This document shows positions 18,526 to 26,282 of a stretch of DNA of 64,000 nucleotides, piece by piece. The DNA is from Lentilactobacillus senioris (GTDB lineage: Bacteria > Bacillota > Bacilli > Lactobacillales > Lactobacillaceae). Below the pieces are notes generated by a model. The model did not search any database and was not told the origin of the DNA. It saw nothing but the letters and a program-made list of their open reading frames with translations. The stretch lies in contig NZ_JAPQEZ010000003.1 in the NCBI RefSeq assembly GCF_026798195.1, forward strand, positions 292,329 to 356,328. Direction: 5' to 3'. Every line of letters begins with the position of its first letter. Position 1 is the stretch's first letter. Position numbers and translations under genes: made by a program.

Positions 18526-18633
18526 CTATTTTTTTAAAAAGAAAACAATTATTAAAAATAATGCTAACATGAAGAAAATCATAGCAGTACCAGTTATTAA
18601 AAAATCTGAATTAAAAAAAGTACCAACTATCAT
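18526..18633 (-). CDS. 35-residue membrane peptide
   Basis: AAGGAG lies 10 bases before the ATG. The peptide reads MIVGTFFNSDFLITGTAM, then a 14-residue hydrophobic helix and a KK end. It is co-transcribed with the gene at 18648 and followed by a terminator. Function unknown; small hydrophobic peptides of this kind can be toxins or holin-like, which is not supported further here. Confidence 0.5.
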   Translation of the reverse strand: MIVGTFFNSDFLITGTAMIFFMLALFLIIVFFLKK

Positions 18634-18647
18634 TGTCTTATTTCTCC

Positions 18648-19193
18648 TTACCTAGAAATTTTATTTACATCTTTTTTTATTTCTAAAATACAATTCTTGT
18701 ATGAGTCCTTATTTTCGTCAAAATCCTTCATTTTAATGCGGATAATATTCAATGGATTAACAACGTATCCAGAAAAGTCTTCTTTAAGACTAACAATTAT
18801 GCATGCCATGTATGAAGTATACATATTAGATTGAGTTTGACTGGGATTTTGATCTTCCTCTAATATATTTTTATACATATATTGGTCAAATGAACTTAAA
18901 ATATCTACCGTGTTATCAGAACCATATAAAATAGTCTTATGAACTAAGTCAATAAAATCATCACTGTCTACTGCTTTATCCATATAAGTTATTCTTTTTG
19001 TCCAACGATCAAGTAAATCTTGTTGATCGTTATTACTTGTTTGCCTAAAAAAAGATTCTCGTTGCAATTGACTGCTATTCTTATTTTTTAAGTTTTCTAA
19101 CATTTTATCTTGCCAAACATAAGGTAACCTATATAAAAATATAGCGATAACTGCTAAAAGAATTGTAATTGCCCAACCTAAGACATCATTCAT
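18648..19193 (-). CDS. Membrane-anchored accessory protein, unknown function
   Basis: About 181 residues; AGGAGG upstream, with two adjacent ATG codons (the second has better spacing). One N-terminal membrane helix (AITILLAVIAIFLYRLP), then a soluble helical domain rich in Asp/Asn/Lys. AT-rich compared with structural genes. First gene downstream of the tRNA-like array and its terminator. Confidence 0.6.
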   Translation of the reverse strand: MNDVLGWAITILLAVIAIFLYRLPYVWQDKMLENLKNKNSSQLQRESFFRQTSNNDQQDLLDRWTKRITYMDKAVDSDDFIDLVHKTILYGSDNTVDILSSFDQYMYKNILEEDQNPSQTQSNMYTSYMACIIVSLKEDFSGYVVNPLNIIRIKMKDFDENKDSYKNCILEIKKDVNKISR

Positions 19194-19244
19194 CATAAAT
19201 CCTCCTAATTTGTTAATTAATATAGTAACAAATTAAGAAGTATC

Positions 19245-19266
19245 AAAAAAGGACTGTCCCCAGTCC
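19245..19266 (-). terminator. Terminator closing the tRNA-like array
   Basis: GGACTG, loop GGGA, CAGTCC and six T on the minus strand. It sets the 3' end of the non-coding transcript that begins near 20,160. Confidence 0.8.
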
Positions 19267-19375
19267 CTTACCTCGCCGTTGCTTATGAGTACGACACGTT
19301 ATTTTATTTTTATTTTAGCGAGTTTGACCATAGGCTGTTAATTTTTACAATCGTTTTTTAGATACCTATGATCTA

Positions 19376-19439
19376 TACCGTGTATGGGATTTGAACCCAT
19401 AAGGCTGCTATCGGAGGCAGCCCCTCACCAGAACACGGT
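19376..19439 (-). ncRNA. D-arm-less tRNA-like RNA with 8-nt anticodon-like loop
   Basis: Acceptor ACCGTGT pairs fully with ACACGGT, discriminator A, and the T-arm ATGGG-TTCAAAT-CCCAT is consensus. Between them is one strong hairpin (6-bp stem GGCTGC/GCAGCC at 19422-19403) with an 8-nt loop CTCCGATA, in which T33-CCG-A37 can be read as an Arg anticodon. The D-arm is replaced by the 10 bases TCTGGTGAGG. Total 64 nt. It may be an atypical tRNA or a tRNA mimic. Confidence 0.6.
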
Positions 19440-19537
19440 TACTTTATAAGTGGTCGTATGACCACCTTATGTTTGGTAATGGCAAAAGTTAACTTACGAG
19501 TGTCAGGTCGTTTTTTATAAAATTAATAACCAAATTC

Positions 19538-19598
19538 CATTACCCAAGGGATCATCGCACGCTACTAGCATTCTAACGCTAGTGTGGCTCCCCCAATG
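19538..19598 (-). ncRNA. tRNA-like hairpin RNA with Leu-type (UAG) 8-nt loop
   Basis: A 6-bp stem ACTAGC/GCTAGT (19583-19564) encloses GTTAGAAT, which reads as T33-TAG-A37. The flanks can pair (CATT with AATG, plus G.U-rich pairs between GGGGGA and TCCCTT), but no consensus T-arm is present. Much weaker than the other elements; could be a decayed tRNA-Leu. Confidence 0.35.
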
Positions 19599-19636
19599 AG
19601 GTAGCAAGGATTTGCACCCTGCATAATCTTATTCAG

Positions 19637-19711
<75 letters not shown>

Positions 19712-19716
19712 AATCT

Positions 19717-19760
19717 CCCTAAATGCTGTTGACCAGCTACCAACTCGATCTCAATTTAGG
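19717..19760 (-). ncRNA. Possible tRNA-like minihelix (weak)
   Basis: CCTAAAT and ATTTAGG form a perfect 7-bp outer stem around 30 nt that contain a GCTG/CAGC hairpin with loop GTCAA, a degraded T-arm. Size and plan match the clearer minihelices nearby. It overlaps the end of a tRNA-Leu-like 5' half. Confidence 0.35.
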
Positions 19761-19763
19761 AAT

Positions 19764-19786
19764 GCGTCTACCTATTCCGCCATGCC
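19764..19786 (-). pseudogene. tRNA-Leu 5'-half remnant
   Basis: The bases GGCGGAATAGGTAGACGC match the D-arm region of the chromosomal tRNA-Leu genes in this window with few changes, but no matching anticodon arm or 3' half follows. Probably a decayed phage tRNA-Leu. Confidence 0.5.
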
Positions 19787-19829
19787 TCATGTTGCCCCTA
19801 GAGTTGTTTCGATTATTTTTGCGGGGCTA

Positions 19830-19876
19830 TAACTTAGAACGGGCTTGAACCGTTAAATTGTCCTATGCACTAAGTC
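19830..19876 (-). ncRNA. tRNA-like minihelix C (acceptor + T-arm)
   Basis: 47 nt. Acceptor GACTTAG pairs with CTAAGTT (first pair G.U), discriminator A. The T-arm is AACGG-TTCAAGC-CCGTT, fully paired with a consensus loop. Only 15 bases lie between acceptor and T-arm, so there is no D-arm and no anticodon arm. Confidence 0.6.
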
Positions 19877-19988
19877 ACTTGCTGCTGGATTGTATTTATA
19901 TATCTAATTTCGGAAAGGAGTGAAAAATTAACTTTAGTCTGGAGGACTCAGTAATGATGCAAAACCTGTAAGTAGTATCACAGCAGCA

Positions 19989-20033
19989 AAGCCATGTGAC
20001 GGAGTCGAACCGTCAGACCGTCCGGTCATGGCT
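19989..20033 (-). ncRNA. tRNA-like minihelix B (acceptor + T-arm)
   Basis: 45 nt. Acceptor AGCCATG pairs perfectly with CATGGCT; T-arm TGACGG-TTCGACT-CCGTCA is perfect with a consensus T-loop. The 11-base linker can form a 4-bp mini-hairpin (GACC, loop GGAC, GGTC, using the last acceptor-side G). No anticodon arm. Confidence 0.65.
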
Positions 20034-20053
20034 AAGTTTTTGCCAATGGCAAA

Positions 20054-20098
20054 TGTTGTCAGTCGGAATCGAACCGGCTTAAAGCTCCTAGCGACAAC
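20054..20098 (-). ncRNA. tRNA-like minihelix A (acceptor + T-arm)
   Basis: 45 nt. Acceptor GTTGTCG pairs with TGACAAC (last pair G.U), discriminator A; T-arm GCCGG-TTCGATT-CCGAC has one mismatch and a consensus loop. A 13-base linker replaces the D- and anticodon arms. First element of the array, just after the ArpU-like gene. Confidence 0.6.
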
Positions 20099-20181
20099 TT
20101 GAGGCGTTCCTAATTATTTCACGGTATCATAATACCGCCCAAGTTCTATCATTGGTCTATCACGTTTCTATCAATTTACTA

Positions 20182-20640
20182 TCATTTCAAAACCAACAGT
20201 TCAAAGGTTTCTTCCATGGCATTATCAATGTAAACTGGAGGGCAAACCTCAGCGAAACAAATTAGTGCCTCGTTTTTAATACGGTAGAATTGTGCTTCTT
20301 CAATCCGGTTACCACTACTTGCAATATGGTCCATTACACTTCGATTGCCTTGAAAACTTGAAACCAAATATGTATCTTGCAAAATAATCCGGTAAACTTC
20401 ATTTTCAATGACTTCAATAGCATTTCTAACCGTGCTACAGTACGATTTCGCTTGAACAAATCTGATTGCTTTATCTTCACTCGGATTACTAACATTTTGA
20501 GCCTTAGGTTCATCACTTATAACGGGTGATTGAAGCGAAACTAATTCTCTTAATTCGATATTGTGCATATACTCGTATTTTTCTAAAACAGTTCTAGCAT
20601 TTTCAATAGTTTTTTCTTTGTTAATTCTTCCGAAATACAC
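20182..20640 (-). CDS. ArpU-family late transcription regulator
   Basis: 152 residues from a GTG start. Pattern of ArpU/Rin-type proteins found just before the terminase genes of Gram-positive phages: YCSTVRNAIEVIENEVYRII, then EAQFYRIKNEALICFAEV. These activate late (packaging and morphogenesis) transcription. Here it is followed directly by the tRNA-like array, then the accessory and terminase genes. Confidence 0.75.
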   Translation of the reverse strand: MYFGRINKEKTIENARTVLEKYEYMHNIELRELVSLQSPVISDEPKAQNVSNPSEDKAIRFVQAKSYCSTVRNAIEVIENEVYRIILQDTYLVSSFQGNRSVMDHIASSGNRIEEAQFYRIKNEALICFAEVCPPVYIDNAMEETFELLVLK

Positions 20641-20684
20641 TAATAGCGCCTCTTTCCTCTATTTCAATTAGTTATTGTGAATGA

Positions 20685-20749
20685 TATAATTAGGTGTTGA
20701 CTAATTGAAAAGAAGCACTACTAAGTCGCCTGCCGGGGCGGCTTTTTTT
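20685..20749 (+). ncRNA. Candidate short plus-strand RNA or reverse-oriented terminator
   Basis: On the plus strand a TATAAT box (20685-20690) is followed about 35 bp later by a strong hairpin GTCGCC/GGCGGC and seven T (20725-20749). It lies between two minus-strand genes, so no plus-strand gene needs it. Either a short antisense/small RNA or a block to opposing transcription. No clear -35 box. Confidence 0.35.
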
Positions 20750-20751
20750 GT

Positions 20752-21210
20752 TTACTCAAGAACAGCTAGCCCTAATTTGGGTTGCTCTTTCCTATAAACA
20801 TAAAGCTCGTCCACTAGAAAAATAGGATAAGCATTTTTTCCACCTATGACCTCTGCATAATCCAAGACTCTAGTAGATCTTTTTCCAGACGTAATGTTGA
20901 TCAATTTACCGGCATATACATAACCTTCATTCCATTTTTCGTTAAGTACGTCATGAATCTTTGAAGAATCAGTTACAGTAGCAAGTAGATCCAACTTATT
21001 TTCGGCATAAAGTTTTTTGTTATATTCATCAATCGTTCTTCGCCTTAAATCATCTAATTCACTATTTTTTTCTATATAACAAATGCGAGGTTCCTCGTCA
21101 GATATTTGCCATTCCTTTTTATGTCCACCGGAGAATAAGTAGTAAACTACCCAAAATCCAACTACACCGATCACTCCACCAATCACGGCGCTAATGATTA
21201 AATCTTTCAT
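20752..21210 (-). CDS. Membrane-anchored phage protein, unknown
   Basis: 152 residues; one N-terminal membrane helix (IGGVIGVVGFWVVYYLF) and a soluble domain (IDEYNKKLYAENKLDLLATV). Good GAGGTGG site upstream. The first four bases overlap the previous gene's stop (ATGA). Not recognised. Confidence 0.6.
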   Translation of the reverse strand: MKDLIISAVIGGVIGVVGFWVVYYLFSGGHKKEWQISDEEPRICYIEKNSELDDLRRRTIDEYNKKLYAENKLDLLATVTDSSKIHDVLNEKWNEGYVYAGKLINITSGKRSTRVLDYAEVIGGKNAYPIFLVDELYVYRKEQPKLGLAVLE

Positions 21211-21410
21211 TCTTCCACCTCGTTAATCATCTTACTGATTTCTGCTACAACATCTTCATTAGTGATGCGACTTATCCTCTGAGTAGCTATCGTGATGGTT
21301 TCTAGCGCAAAAGTTTTTTCTTCTAATTCTTTAATACGTTTGCTTTGAAGAGCTAAAGATATGTTGGTGATAATGATGGCCGCTAACATCATTAAAAAGG
21401 AAGCCGTCAT
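21207..21410 (-). CDS. Small TM plus coiled-coil protein
   Basis: 67 residues: a membrane helix (FLMMLAAIIITNISLALQ) then a coiled coil (RIKELEEKTFALETITIA). Coupled on both sides by ATGA overlaps. Unknown function. Confidence 0.55.
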   Translation of the reverse strand: MTASFLMMLAAIIITNISLALQSKRIKELEEKTFALETITIATQRISRITNEDVVAEISKMINEVEE

Positions 21411-21934
21411 TCTTCCACCTCCGAAATGGTCGTCTCCAACTTATAAACTTTGCCGCCTACCTTTTCAGCTATAGGAAGAGCTCCAAATTTAACTTTTTTC
21501 AGAAACCTAAATCCGTCCTTCAATGAATCATATTTACGAGCGTCATTAATATTCGGAGTAAACCTAAAATTATTGTCCGTTCCTGTTTCCAAATACAATT
21601 TATCGTTGAGCATCACTACATACTCGGTTTTAATAACTTCGTCACGACGTACATAAAATACTTTGTTATCCCGTTCTTCCACCTCTACATAGGTTTTCTT
21701 GAAGATGTTGTCAGTAATAGCCCAACGCTCACCATTAACGCCAGTAGCGATCCAGTCACCTTTGTAAACTGCCATATCTCCTTCTAAAGTTGGCAAAAGT
21801 GAATTAGCAACAAAATGGTCATTTATCGTTTCGTAAACCACATTTTGGTGCATGTCGTATTTATTAGCCATACCTAGTGAACCATCAAACTGTTCAGCCT
21901 GAATGGTTGTTATTTTGCGATAAGTTTTAAGCAT
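21407..21934 (-). CDS. Hypothetical phage protein
   Basis: 175 residues with start at 21934 (GAGG six bases upstream); the frame is open to 21958. Contains GDWIATGVNGERWAITDNIF followed by KKTYV, a motif common in small early phage proteins that sense or modify nothing known. Ends EVEE, whose codons also serve as ribosome site for the next gene. Confidence 0.6.
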   Translation of the reverse strand: MLKTYRKITTIQAEQFDGSLGMANKYDMHQNVVYETINDHFVANSLLPTLEGDMAVYKGDWIATGVNGERWAITDNIFKKTYVEVEERDNKVFYVRRDEVIKTEYVVMLNDKLYLETGTDNNFRFTPNINDARKYDSLKDGFRFLKKVKFGALPIAEKVGGKVYKLETTISEVEE

Positions 21935-21935
21935 C

Positions 21936-22187
21936 TTATACCTCACCCCTATATTCATTTTTTAACGCTGCATATATAAAAATTTGTTTTGCAATGTCAT
22001 AGATTACTGATTCATCAAATGGCAAACGGTTAATGGCTGCATTGATAATAAAATTCATTGGTTCATCGTCAAAAACATATGCAATATCGGTTCCATCAAA
22101 CATAATATTTTTGGCCCCCACGATTTGAGTTACATCAAATCCATCATCAAAACGTTTAAGGTATTTTTTTAAAAGTTCAGTTCCCAT
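21936..22187 (-). CDS. Hypothetical phage protein (83 aa)
   Basis: Helical protein (MGTELLKKYLKRFDDGFDV, then IYDIAKQIFIYAALKNEY). GGATAACG precedes the start. No family recognised. Confidence 0.5.
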   Translation of the reverse strand: MGTELLKKYLKRFDDGFDVTQIVGAKNIMFDGTDIAYVFDDEPMNFIINAAINRLPFDESVIYDIAKQIFIYAALKNEYRGEV

Positions 22188-22208
22188 CGTTATCCTCCAA
22201 TAAAATTG

Positions 22209-22331
22209 TTATTTTACCCAGTCCGTTACCTTTCCACATTTCTTACACTTTAGGAAAGGAATTCGCTCAATGCCCGGCGACAACACAATATAATAGTTAT
22301 GACGACAAAAGAGCTGGCGTAAAATTCGCAT
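22209..22331 (-). CDS. Small Cys-rich (zinc-ribbon-like) protein, 40 aa
   Basis: GGAGG seven bases upstream. MRILRQLFCRHNYY and LKCKKCGKVTDW give a Cys-His and a CxxC pair that could bind one zinc. Such micro-proteins are common in lactobacillus phages. Confidence 0.6.
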   Translation of the reverse strand: MRILRQLFCRHNYYIVLSPGIERIPFLKCKKCGKVTDWVK

Positions 22332-22394
22332 TTCCAAACCTCCATAAAATAGATATTTTAATTGCCGTTCTTACGACAGTTGCATTTTTTGCAA

Positions 22395-22754
22395 CTACTC
22401 CTCCAATAATTCCGGGTTTTGATGTACGTTGCCGATTACTTCCATTGATCCATCTAGATTACATAGCGGAGTGAACGGGTGGTTGTAATTGGCATCAAAT
22501 CCGAAACATCCTATCCTAAATATCACTGTATCAATGTAGTTATGAAAAGCTTTTACAATGTCGCCTTCGTAAATATCAACGCCATTCACATCTTTCAAAC
22601 CGGTGCACTGTTCTAAAATTGCCTCATTTAAATACCATTCCATATAATTGTCTTCTATATGGACAACAACATAATTTTCGCAAAAATCAATAGCATCAAC
22701 AGGAAGCGTCATTCCCAAACTTTTTTCAAACGCTCTGAACTTAATCTCTCTCAT
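22395..22754 (-). CDS. YopX-family protein
   Basis: 119 residues from 22754. The motifs LEQCTGLKDVNGVDIYEGDI and VIGNVHQNPELL are the YopX signature (SPbeta YopX, PF09643). Function in phage biology is unknown. A longer frame to 22784 lacks a better ribosome site. Confidence 0.8.
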   Translation of the reverse strand: MREIKFRAFEKSLGMTLPVDAIDFCENYVVVHIEDNYMEWYLNEAILEQCTGLKDVNGVDIYEGDIVKAFHNYIDTVIFRIGCFGFDANYNHPFTPLCNLDGSMEVIGNVHQNPELLEE

Positions 22755-22924
22755 TGCTTTCTCTCTTTCTTGCCTTCGGCCCATTGTTGCAATTTAGCGA
22801 TTAACAAAGAGGCTGTAAAGGTACTGACTACGTGTTGCCAATCTAACGGGAAGCTAGAAATATTTAAAACCATTGCCATACAAGTAAGAATAAATGCTTC
22901 CCCTAATGTTTCCTTATTACTCAT
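22751..22924 (-). CDS. Small membrane protein (57 aa)
   Basis: Start at 22924 overlaps the stop of the upstream gene (ATGAGTAA). A hydrophobic segment (AFILTCMAMVLNISSFPL) and second amphipathic helix, Lys-rich end. Unknown; holin-like size but in the early region, so not called a holin. Confidence 0.5.
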   Translation of the reverse strand: MSNKETLGEAFILTCMAMVLNISSFPLDWQHVVSTFTASLLIAKLQQWAEGKKERKQ

Positions 22925-23111
22925 CGTCTTCCTCCACATACATAACTCCGCCAATCACCGTTCCATTAGCAACCCATTCTTGAGGCTTCTTAGCAGGAAC
23001 GACATGGCCCGTAATTGTTTTAGTGCTGTTCCAATCCACCTCGTTTAAGGTGCCTAGGATTTTCCGGTCAGTTTTGGTATTGATTTGACCGTCTGAGTAT
23101 TTAAATTTCAT
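22917..23111 (-). CDS. Hypothetical phage protein (64 aa)
   Basis: Soluble protein ending VEEDDE; the codons for this tail contain the GGAGGAAG that serves the next gene. Shares one base with the preceding gene. Not recognised. Confidence 0.5.
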   Translation of the reverse strand: MKFKYSDGQINTKTDRKILGTLNEVDWNSTKTITGHVVPAKKPQEWVANGTVIGGVMYVEEDDE

Positions 23112-23662
23112 TAGCTGCTCAACTTTCTACCACATTTAGAACAAAAGCTAATTGGCTCTCCAAATGGTCCTGCATCGGTGAACTCAACAATTAAATTGCG
23201 GTCCACTTCAATTTGAATGCTCATCATGTCATCATTGCCTAGCGGTTTGCCTAGATTCAATTTATCTGGATAAAGAGTTTTACCGTCCACATTTATAAAA
23301 ACATTGTCGCTGCCGAAAGATTCTTCAACTTCATAGCTATGGCAATAAGGACAATTCCTCTGTTCGATAGGCAATTCAATAAATGTGTACTTACTCTCGG
23401 TGGTCAAAAGATTTGGATCTACACGACTGAACTCACCGTAATTGGTCGTATACGGTATTTTTCCGGGAATCATTTTGGATCGTCCGCCTTCAAATAACAT
23501 TGTGTAACCGCCGTCTTGTTCTTGAACTACGCTTCGATAAAGCATAGAAACGATTGGAGCGGTGTTACAGTACTCTACAAAATCACCTACATAAATTTTG
23601 CGTCCATTCATATCGGTAGATCCCGTATATGTCCGACCCTTATTTCGCTTATTTTTAGTCAT
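23111..23662 (-). CDS. YopX-like protein with C-terminal zinc ribbon
   Basis: 183 residues. N-terminal TGSTDMNGRKIYVGDFVEY is YopX-like; two CxxC pairs (CPYC at about 105 and CSKC near the end) form a split zinc ribbon, a phage-type (Lar-like) module. GGAGGAAG upstream. Probably regulatory or nucleic-acid binding; inferred. Confidence 0.6.
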   Translation of the reverse strand: MTKNKRNKGRTYTGSTDMNGRKIYVGDFVEYCNTAPIVSMLYRSVVQEQDGGYTMLFEGGRSKMIPGKIPYTTNYGEFSRVDPNLLTTESKYTFIELPIEQRNCPYCHSYEVEESFGSDNVFINVDGKTLYPDKLNLGKPLGNDDMMSIQIEVDRNLIVEFTDAGPFGEPISFCSKCGRKLSS

Positions 23663-23674
23663 CGTCTTCCTCCA

Positions 23675-24292
23675 CTAGTTTGAAAAAATCCATTGATTAA
23701 TTTCTTTTTCTGAATCCAGCCACCTTTTAATTCCGGGATCTGAAGCTCCTCTTTTAGTCGTTGATGGAATCTTTCCCGCAACTCTTAGCTTGTGAATGCG
23801 ATGTTCTATAGCGTTCTTAGATCGTTCCGACCTTTTAACGATCTCTTGAGTGTTGGAAACTATATTATTAGCATCCAGTTCGATATGATCTAACAGCCAT
23901 CTATCCTCATCGTCAGACCACGGTTGGCAAACGTAATTGATCTTGTTTTGATGAATTAATTTACTGCGTAAAAATGAAATACCTTTAATTGTTCGATTGA
24001 AACGCTGAGCAACTTCTTCATTACTACAGCCATATTCGAACATTTGAGAAATTGATTTTAGTTCACTATCAGAATATGGACGGTTATACTCATCGAATTG
24101 GTTACGCTTGTCGATCTTAGGAAGTTCTCCAACCTTTCGCAGTTCAATGATCCTCCTACGCATTGTAGTTTTAGCAATATCAAATTCAACTGAGCACTCC
24201 GAAAGATTTAGTACTTCGTTGGTATCCGGATCCAGAATTAGTTTTCTTTTAAGCTTTTTGATATGGTTCTGATCCCAAGCATTACGAGCCAT
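23675..24292 (-). CDS. Myb/SANT-like DNA-binding protein
   Basis: About 205 residues (MARNAWDQNHIKKL start; the frame is open to 24307). Contains two helix-turn-helix-like units, one with EVAQRFNRTIKGISFLRSKL and one with PWSDDEDRWLLDHIE and RSKNAIEHRIHKL, a SANT/Myb pattern. Likely an early regulator. Overlaps the nuclease gene upstream. Confidence 0.55.
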   Translation of the reverse strand: MARNAWDQNHIKKLKRKLILDPDTNEVLNLSECSVEFDIAKTTMRRRIIELRKVGELPKIDKRNQFDEYNRPYSDSELKSISQMFEYGCSNEEVAQRFNRTIKGISFLRSKLIHQNKINYVCQPWSDDEDRWLLDHIELDANNIVSNTQEIVKRSERSKNAIEHRIHKLRVAGKIPSTTKRGASDPGIKRWLDSEKEINQWIFSN

Positions 24293-24971
24293 TAGCTGCC
24301 TCCTCATCTATTTCATCCATTCGTTTTCTGGTCATGATATGTAGCCGGATCAGGTCATCGTCGGACAACCTAACGGGCCGAATATGGTACTTAATTACGA
24401 AACTCTTAACTCCCATCTGGTGCTGCTGAAAATGATGATCGTGGCACAAACTCATGAAGCTAAATTTACGGTGATCCGTATGATTTCGTTTCCTGTTTCC
24501 AACTGCTGTGTAGTGCGCAATTTCTGCTGGCTTGCCACAAATCACGCATTTTCGATACCTCAGGCATTGAACGGCTAAGTGGTAATCGGTCGGTATGCTA
24601 TCCCATAGCTTCGTTCTAAAAGGAATATCCCATTCAAAGCAGAAGTCCAATATAAACGTTAGAAACTGATTAGCCGTAGTCATATCACAGTTAGACATTG
24701 AGAAGCTGTCAGCGCCCGTCTTAGCGTAGTAGCGATACTTTAATACCATCTCGGTATCTCTTTCGTAATATCCGGTAAACTGGCTCACATCGTGAATCAA
24801 AGCGAATATCTTTTTGCGTTGATCCGGGCTAATTAACCGTTCATCTTGAATTATCAGCTCAGCGGTTGGTTGCTTGCCATTAGCGAATCGCTGGAGCTGA
24901 TCCATATTCAATTCGTCATCTAGCTGCAAGGTCACTTGGTTGCCCTGCAGACTAATTATTTTGGCAAACAA
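24282..24971 (-). CDS. Putative HNHc nuclease (phage HNHc_6 type)
   Basis: 229 residues. N-terminal domain LQRFANGKQPTAELIIQDER is shared with phage recombination-associated HNHc proteins; the C-terminal half has CVICGKPAEIAHY, then CHDHHFQQHQMG, giving zinc Cys and catalytic His residues. Possible role in recombination or packaging cleavage. Confidence 0.75.
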   Translation of the reverse strand: MFAKIISLQGNQVTLQLDDELNMDQLQRFANGKQPTAELIIQDERLISPDQRKKIFALIHDVSQFTGYYERDTEMVLKYRYYAKTGADSFSMSNCDMTTANQFLTFILDFCFEWDIPFRTKLWDSIPTDYHLAVQCLRYRKCVICGKPAEIAHYTAVGNRKRNHTDHRKFSFMSLCHDHHFQQHQMGVKSFVIKYHIRPVRLSDDDLIRLHIMTRKRMDEIDEEAANGS

Positions 24972-24985
24972 CGCTTAACCTCCTA

Positions 24986-25702
24986 TTACACAGGAACACT
25001 TAGAAATTTATTGATAAAGTATTGCTGACCTTTACCGGTAACTTTAGGCGTCTTACTAATCGATGTATGTCCATCAGAATGATTAACCACCGTCTCCTTG
25101 ACTTTAAATAGCCCTAAATCCATAGCTCGCTGAGTTGGCATATTGCGATCGGTTCGATTACCACTGATCAGATAACCGTTCTTTCTCATCCATTCAAACA
25201 ATCGATTAGCGCCGATATTTACTCCGTTACCACGCAAAATCTTTGCAAGATCACCAATCAAAATTGATGTATGACTAGTTGCTACTGAATCAGCAAATAA
25301 TACTTTTGGTTTCTGTAACTCAATTTGCTCCGCTTGATCAGCCGCTAATTTCAATGCTTCGGCATAACTACCTGGAATTGAATAACCCGTTTGAATTTGT
25401 TTTTCCATTGAATTAAAGGCTTCAATGTATTTCAGTTTGAAAGTTAATGCTTTCTTACCGGTGAAGCCCATGGCTAACAATGTGAATCCATCTCGGTTCA
25501 TGTAGATAACTCGATATTGTTGTTTGTTTTGGGGGTGAGTGTAAGTATCTTCATAAAATAGGTCTGCCCAATTTTCGGCAACCCCCTTTTTAATTGAGTC
25601 GATAGCTTCTAAAACATGCCGATGATCTTTTCTAAATGTTTCCGCTACTTGTAAGCTACTAGTAACTGCTTGCTGGTTTTTCATAATTACTAAGTCTTTC
25701 AT
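24986..25702 (-). CDS. Rha/KilAC antirepressor
   Basis: 238 residues. Residues 1-100 are a Rha domain (SSLQVAETFRKDHRHVLEAI, then YMNRDGFTLLAMGFTGKKA) and the C-terminus (about 140-235) a KilAC domain (LAKILRGNGVNIGANRLFEW, then TGKGQQYFINKF). Such proteins free lytic promoters from repression. A 136-bp gap with paired AAAAGATT repeats lies upstream. Confidence 0.88.
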   Translation of the reverse strand: MKDLVIMKNQQAVTSSLQVAETFRKDHRHVLEAIDSIKKGVAENWADLFYEDTYTHPQNKQQYRVIYMNRDGFTLLAMGFTGKKALTFKLKYIEAFNSMEKQIQTGYSIPGSYAEALKLAADQAEQIELQKPKVLFADSVATSHTSILIGDLAKILRGNGVNIGANRLFEWMRKNGYLISGNRTDRNMPTQRAMDLGLFKVKETVVNHSDGHTSISKTPKVTGKGQQYFINKFLSVPV

Positions 25703-25838
25703 TCCAAATCCCTCATTTCGTTTATTGTCAAATCTTTTGATAATCTTTTGATTTATTAACTTTTTATCTTCGAAGTAAATCCGTAATGCTTGATGAACGT
25801 TGATATATCAGTGTTTCTCTTTCTGCGATATTAACGAT

Positions 25839-26282
25839 TTATGTTTGATTTACTTTTGGAACCATCTTTTTAACTATCACTTCGACACGTGGATCATCAG
25901 AATAATATTTCCAAGCATCAATATGACAAATTGCCCTGTCATCATCCCAGATAAGCCCATTTAGGCTGTCCAAAACAATTTTGACGTAATTATCCGTGTC
26001 CGGTTTAACTACAGGCATATGCTCTCCTAATAACCGTCTGGTCCGTTCAGCTTTGCTAACTGATTTTTGTATTGGTCGATAAATAGCGATGTATATTTCG
26101 ATTGGTTGATCCACACTAAAAGGTTTCTGGTGCAACTCAGCAAATTGCTTGCCTGCTTCTAATCGAAACATGTGCTTGTAGCTTCTGCTCTTAGCAGGGT
26201 CATAAGCATGTCCTTGACGAGTAAAACGAGGACGTCCCGCTGATACTGGTTCACCGTGAATTGTCAGAAACACACTAGTCAT
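25839..26282 (-). CDS. rusA: RusA-family Holliday junction resolvase
   Basis: 147 residues from MTSVFL. RusA hallmarks: SAGRPRFTRQGHAYDP, the acidic cluster PDTDNYVKIVLDSLNG and IWDDDRAI that holds the catalytic Asp residues. Resolves branched phage DNA before packaging. Start overlaps the previous gene; an ATG two codons upstream is the alternative. Confidence 0.9.
   Translation of the reverse strand: MTSVFLTIHGEPVSAGRPRFTRQGHAYDPAKSRSYKHMFRLEAGKQFAELHQKPFSVDQPIEIYIAIYRPIQKSVSKAERTRRLLGEHMPVVKPDTDNYVKIVLDSLNGLIWDDDRAICHIDAWKYYSDDPRVEVIVKKMVPKVNQT

Noticed and set aside
19462..19490. Hairpin ATAAG/CTTAT with GTGGTC/GACCAC near 19445-19470 as terminator
   Set aside because: Strong stem but no T-run on either strand; more likely a spacer structure of the RNA array.
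19961..19975. Five-codon plus-strand ORF after a GGAGG near 19940
   Set aside because: Too short and inside the structured tRNA-like region; the GGAGG belongs to a hairpin there.
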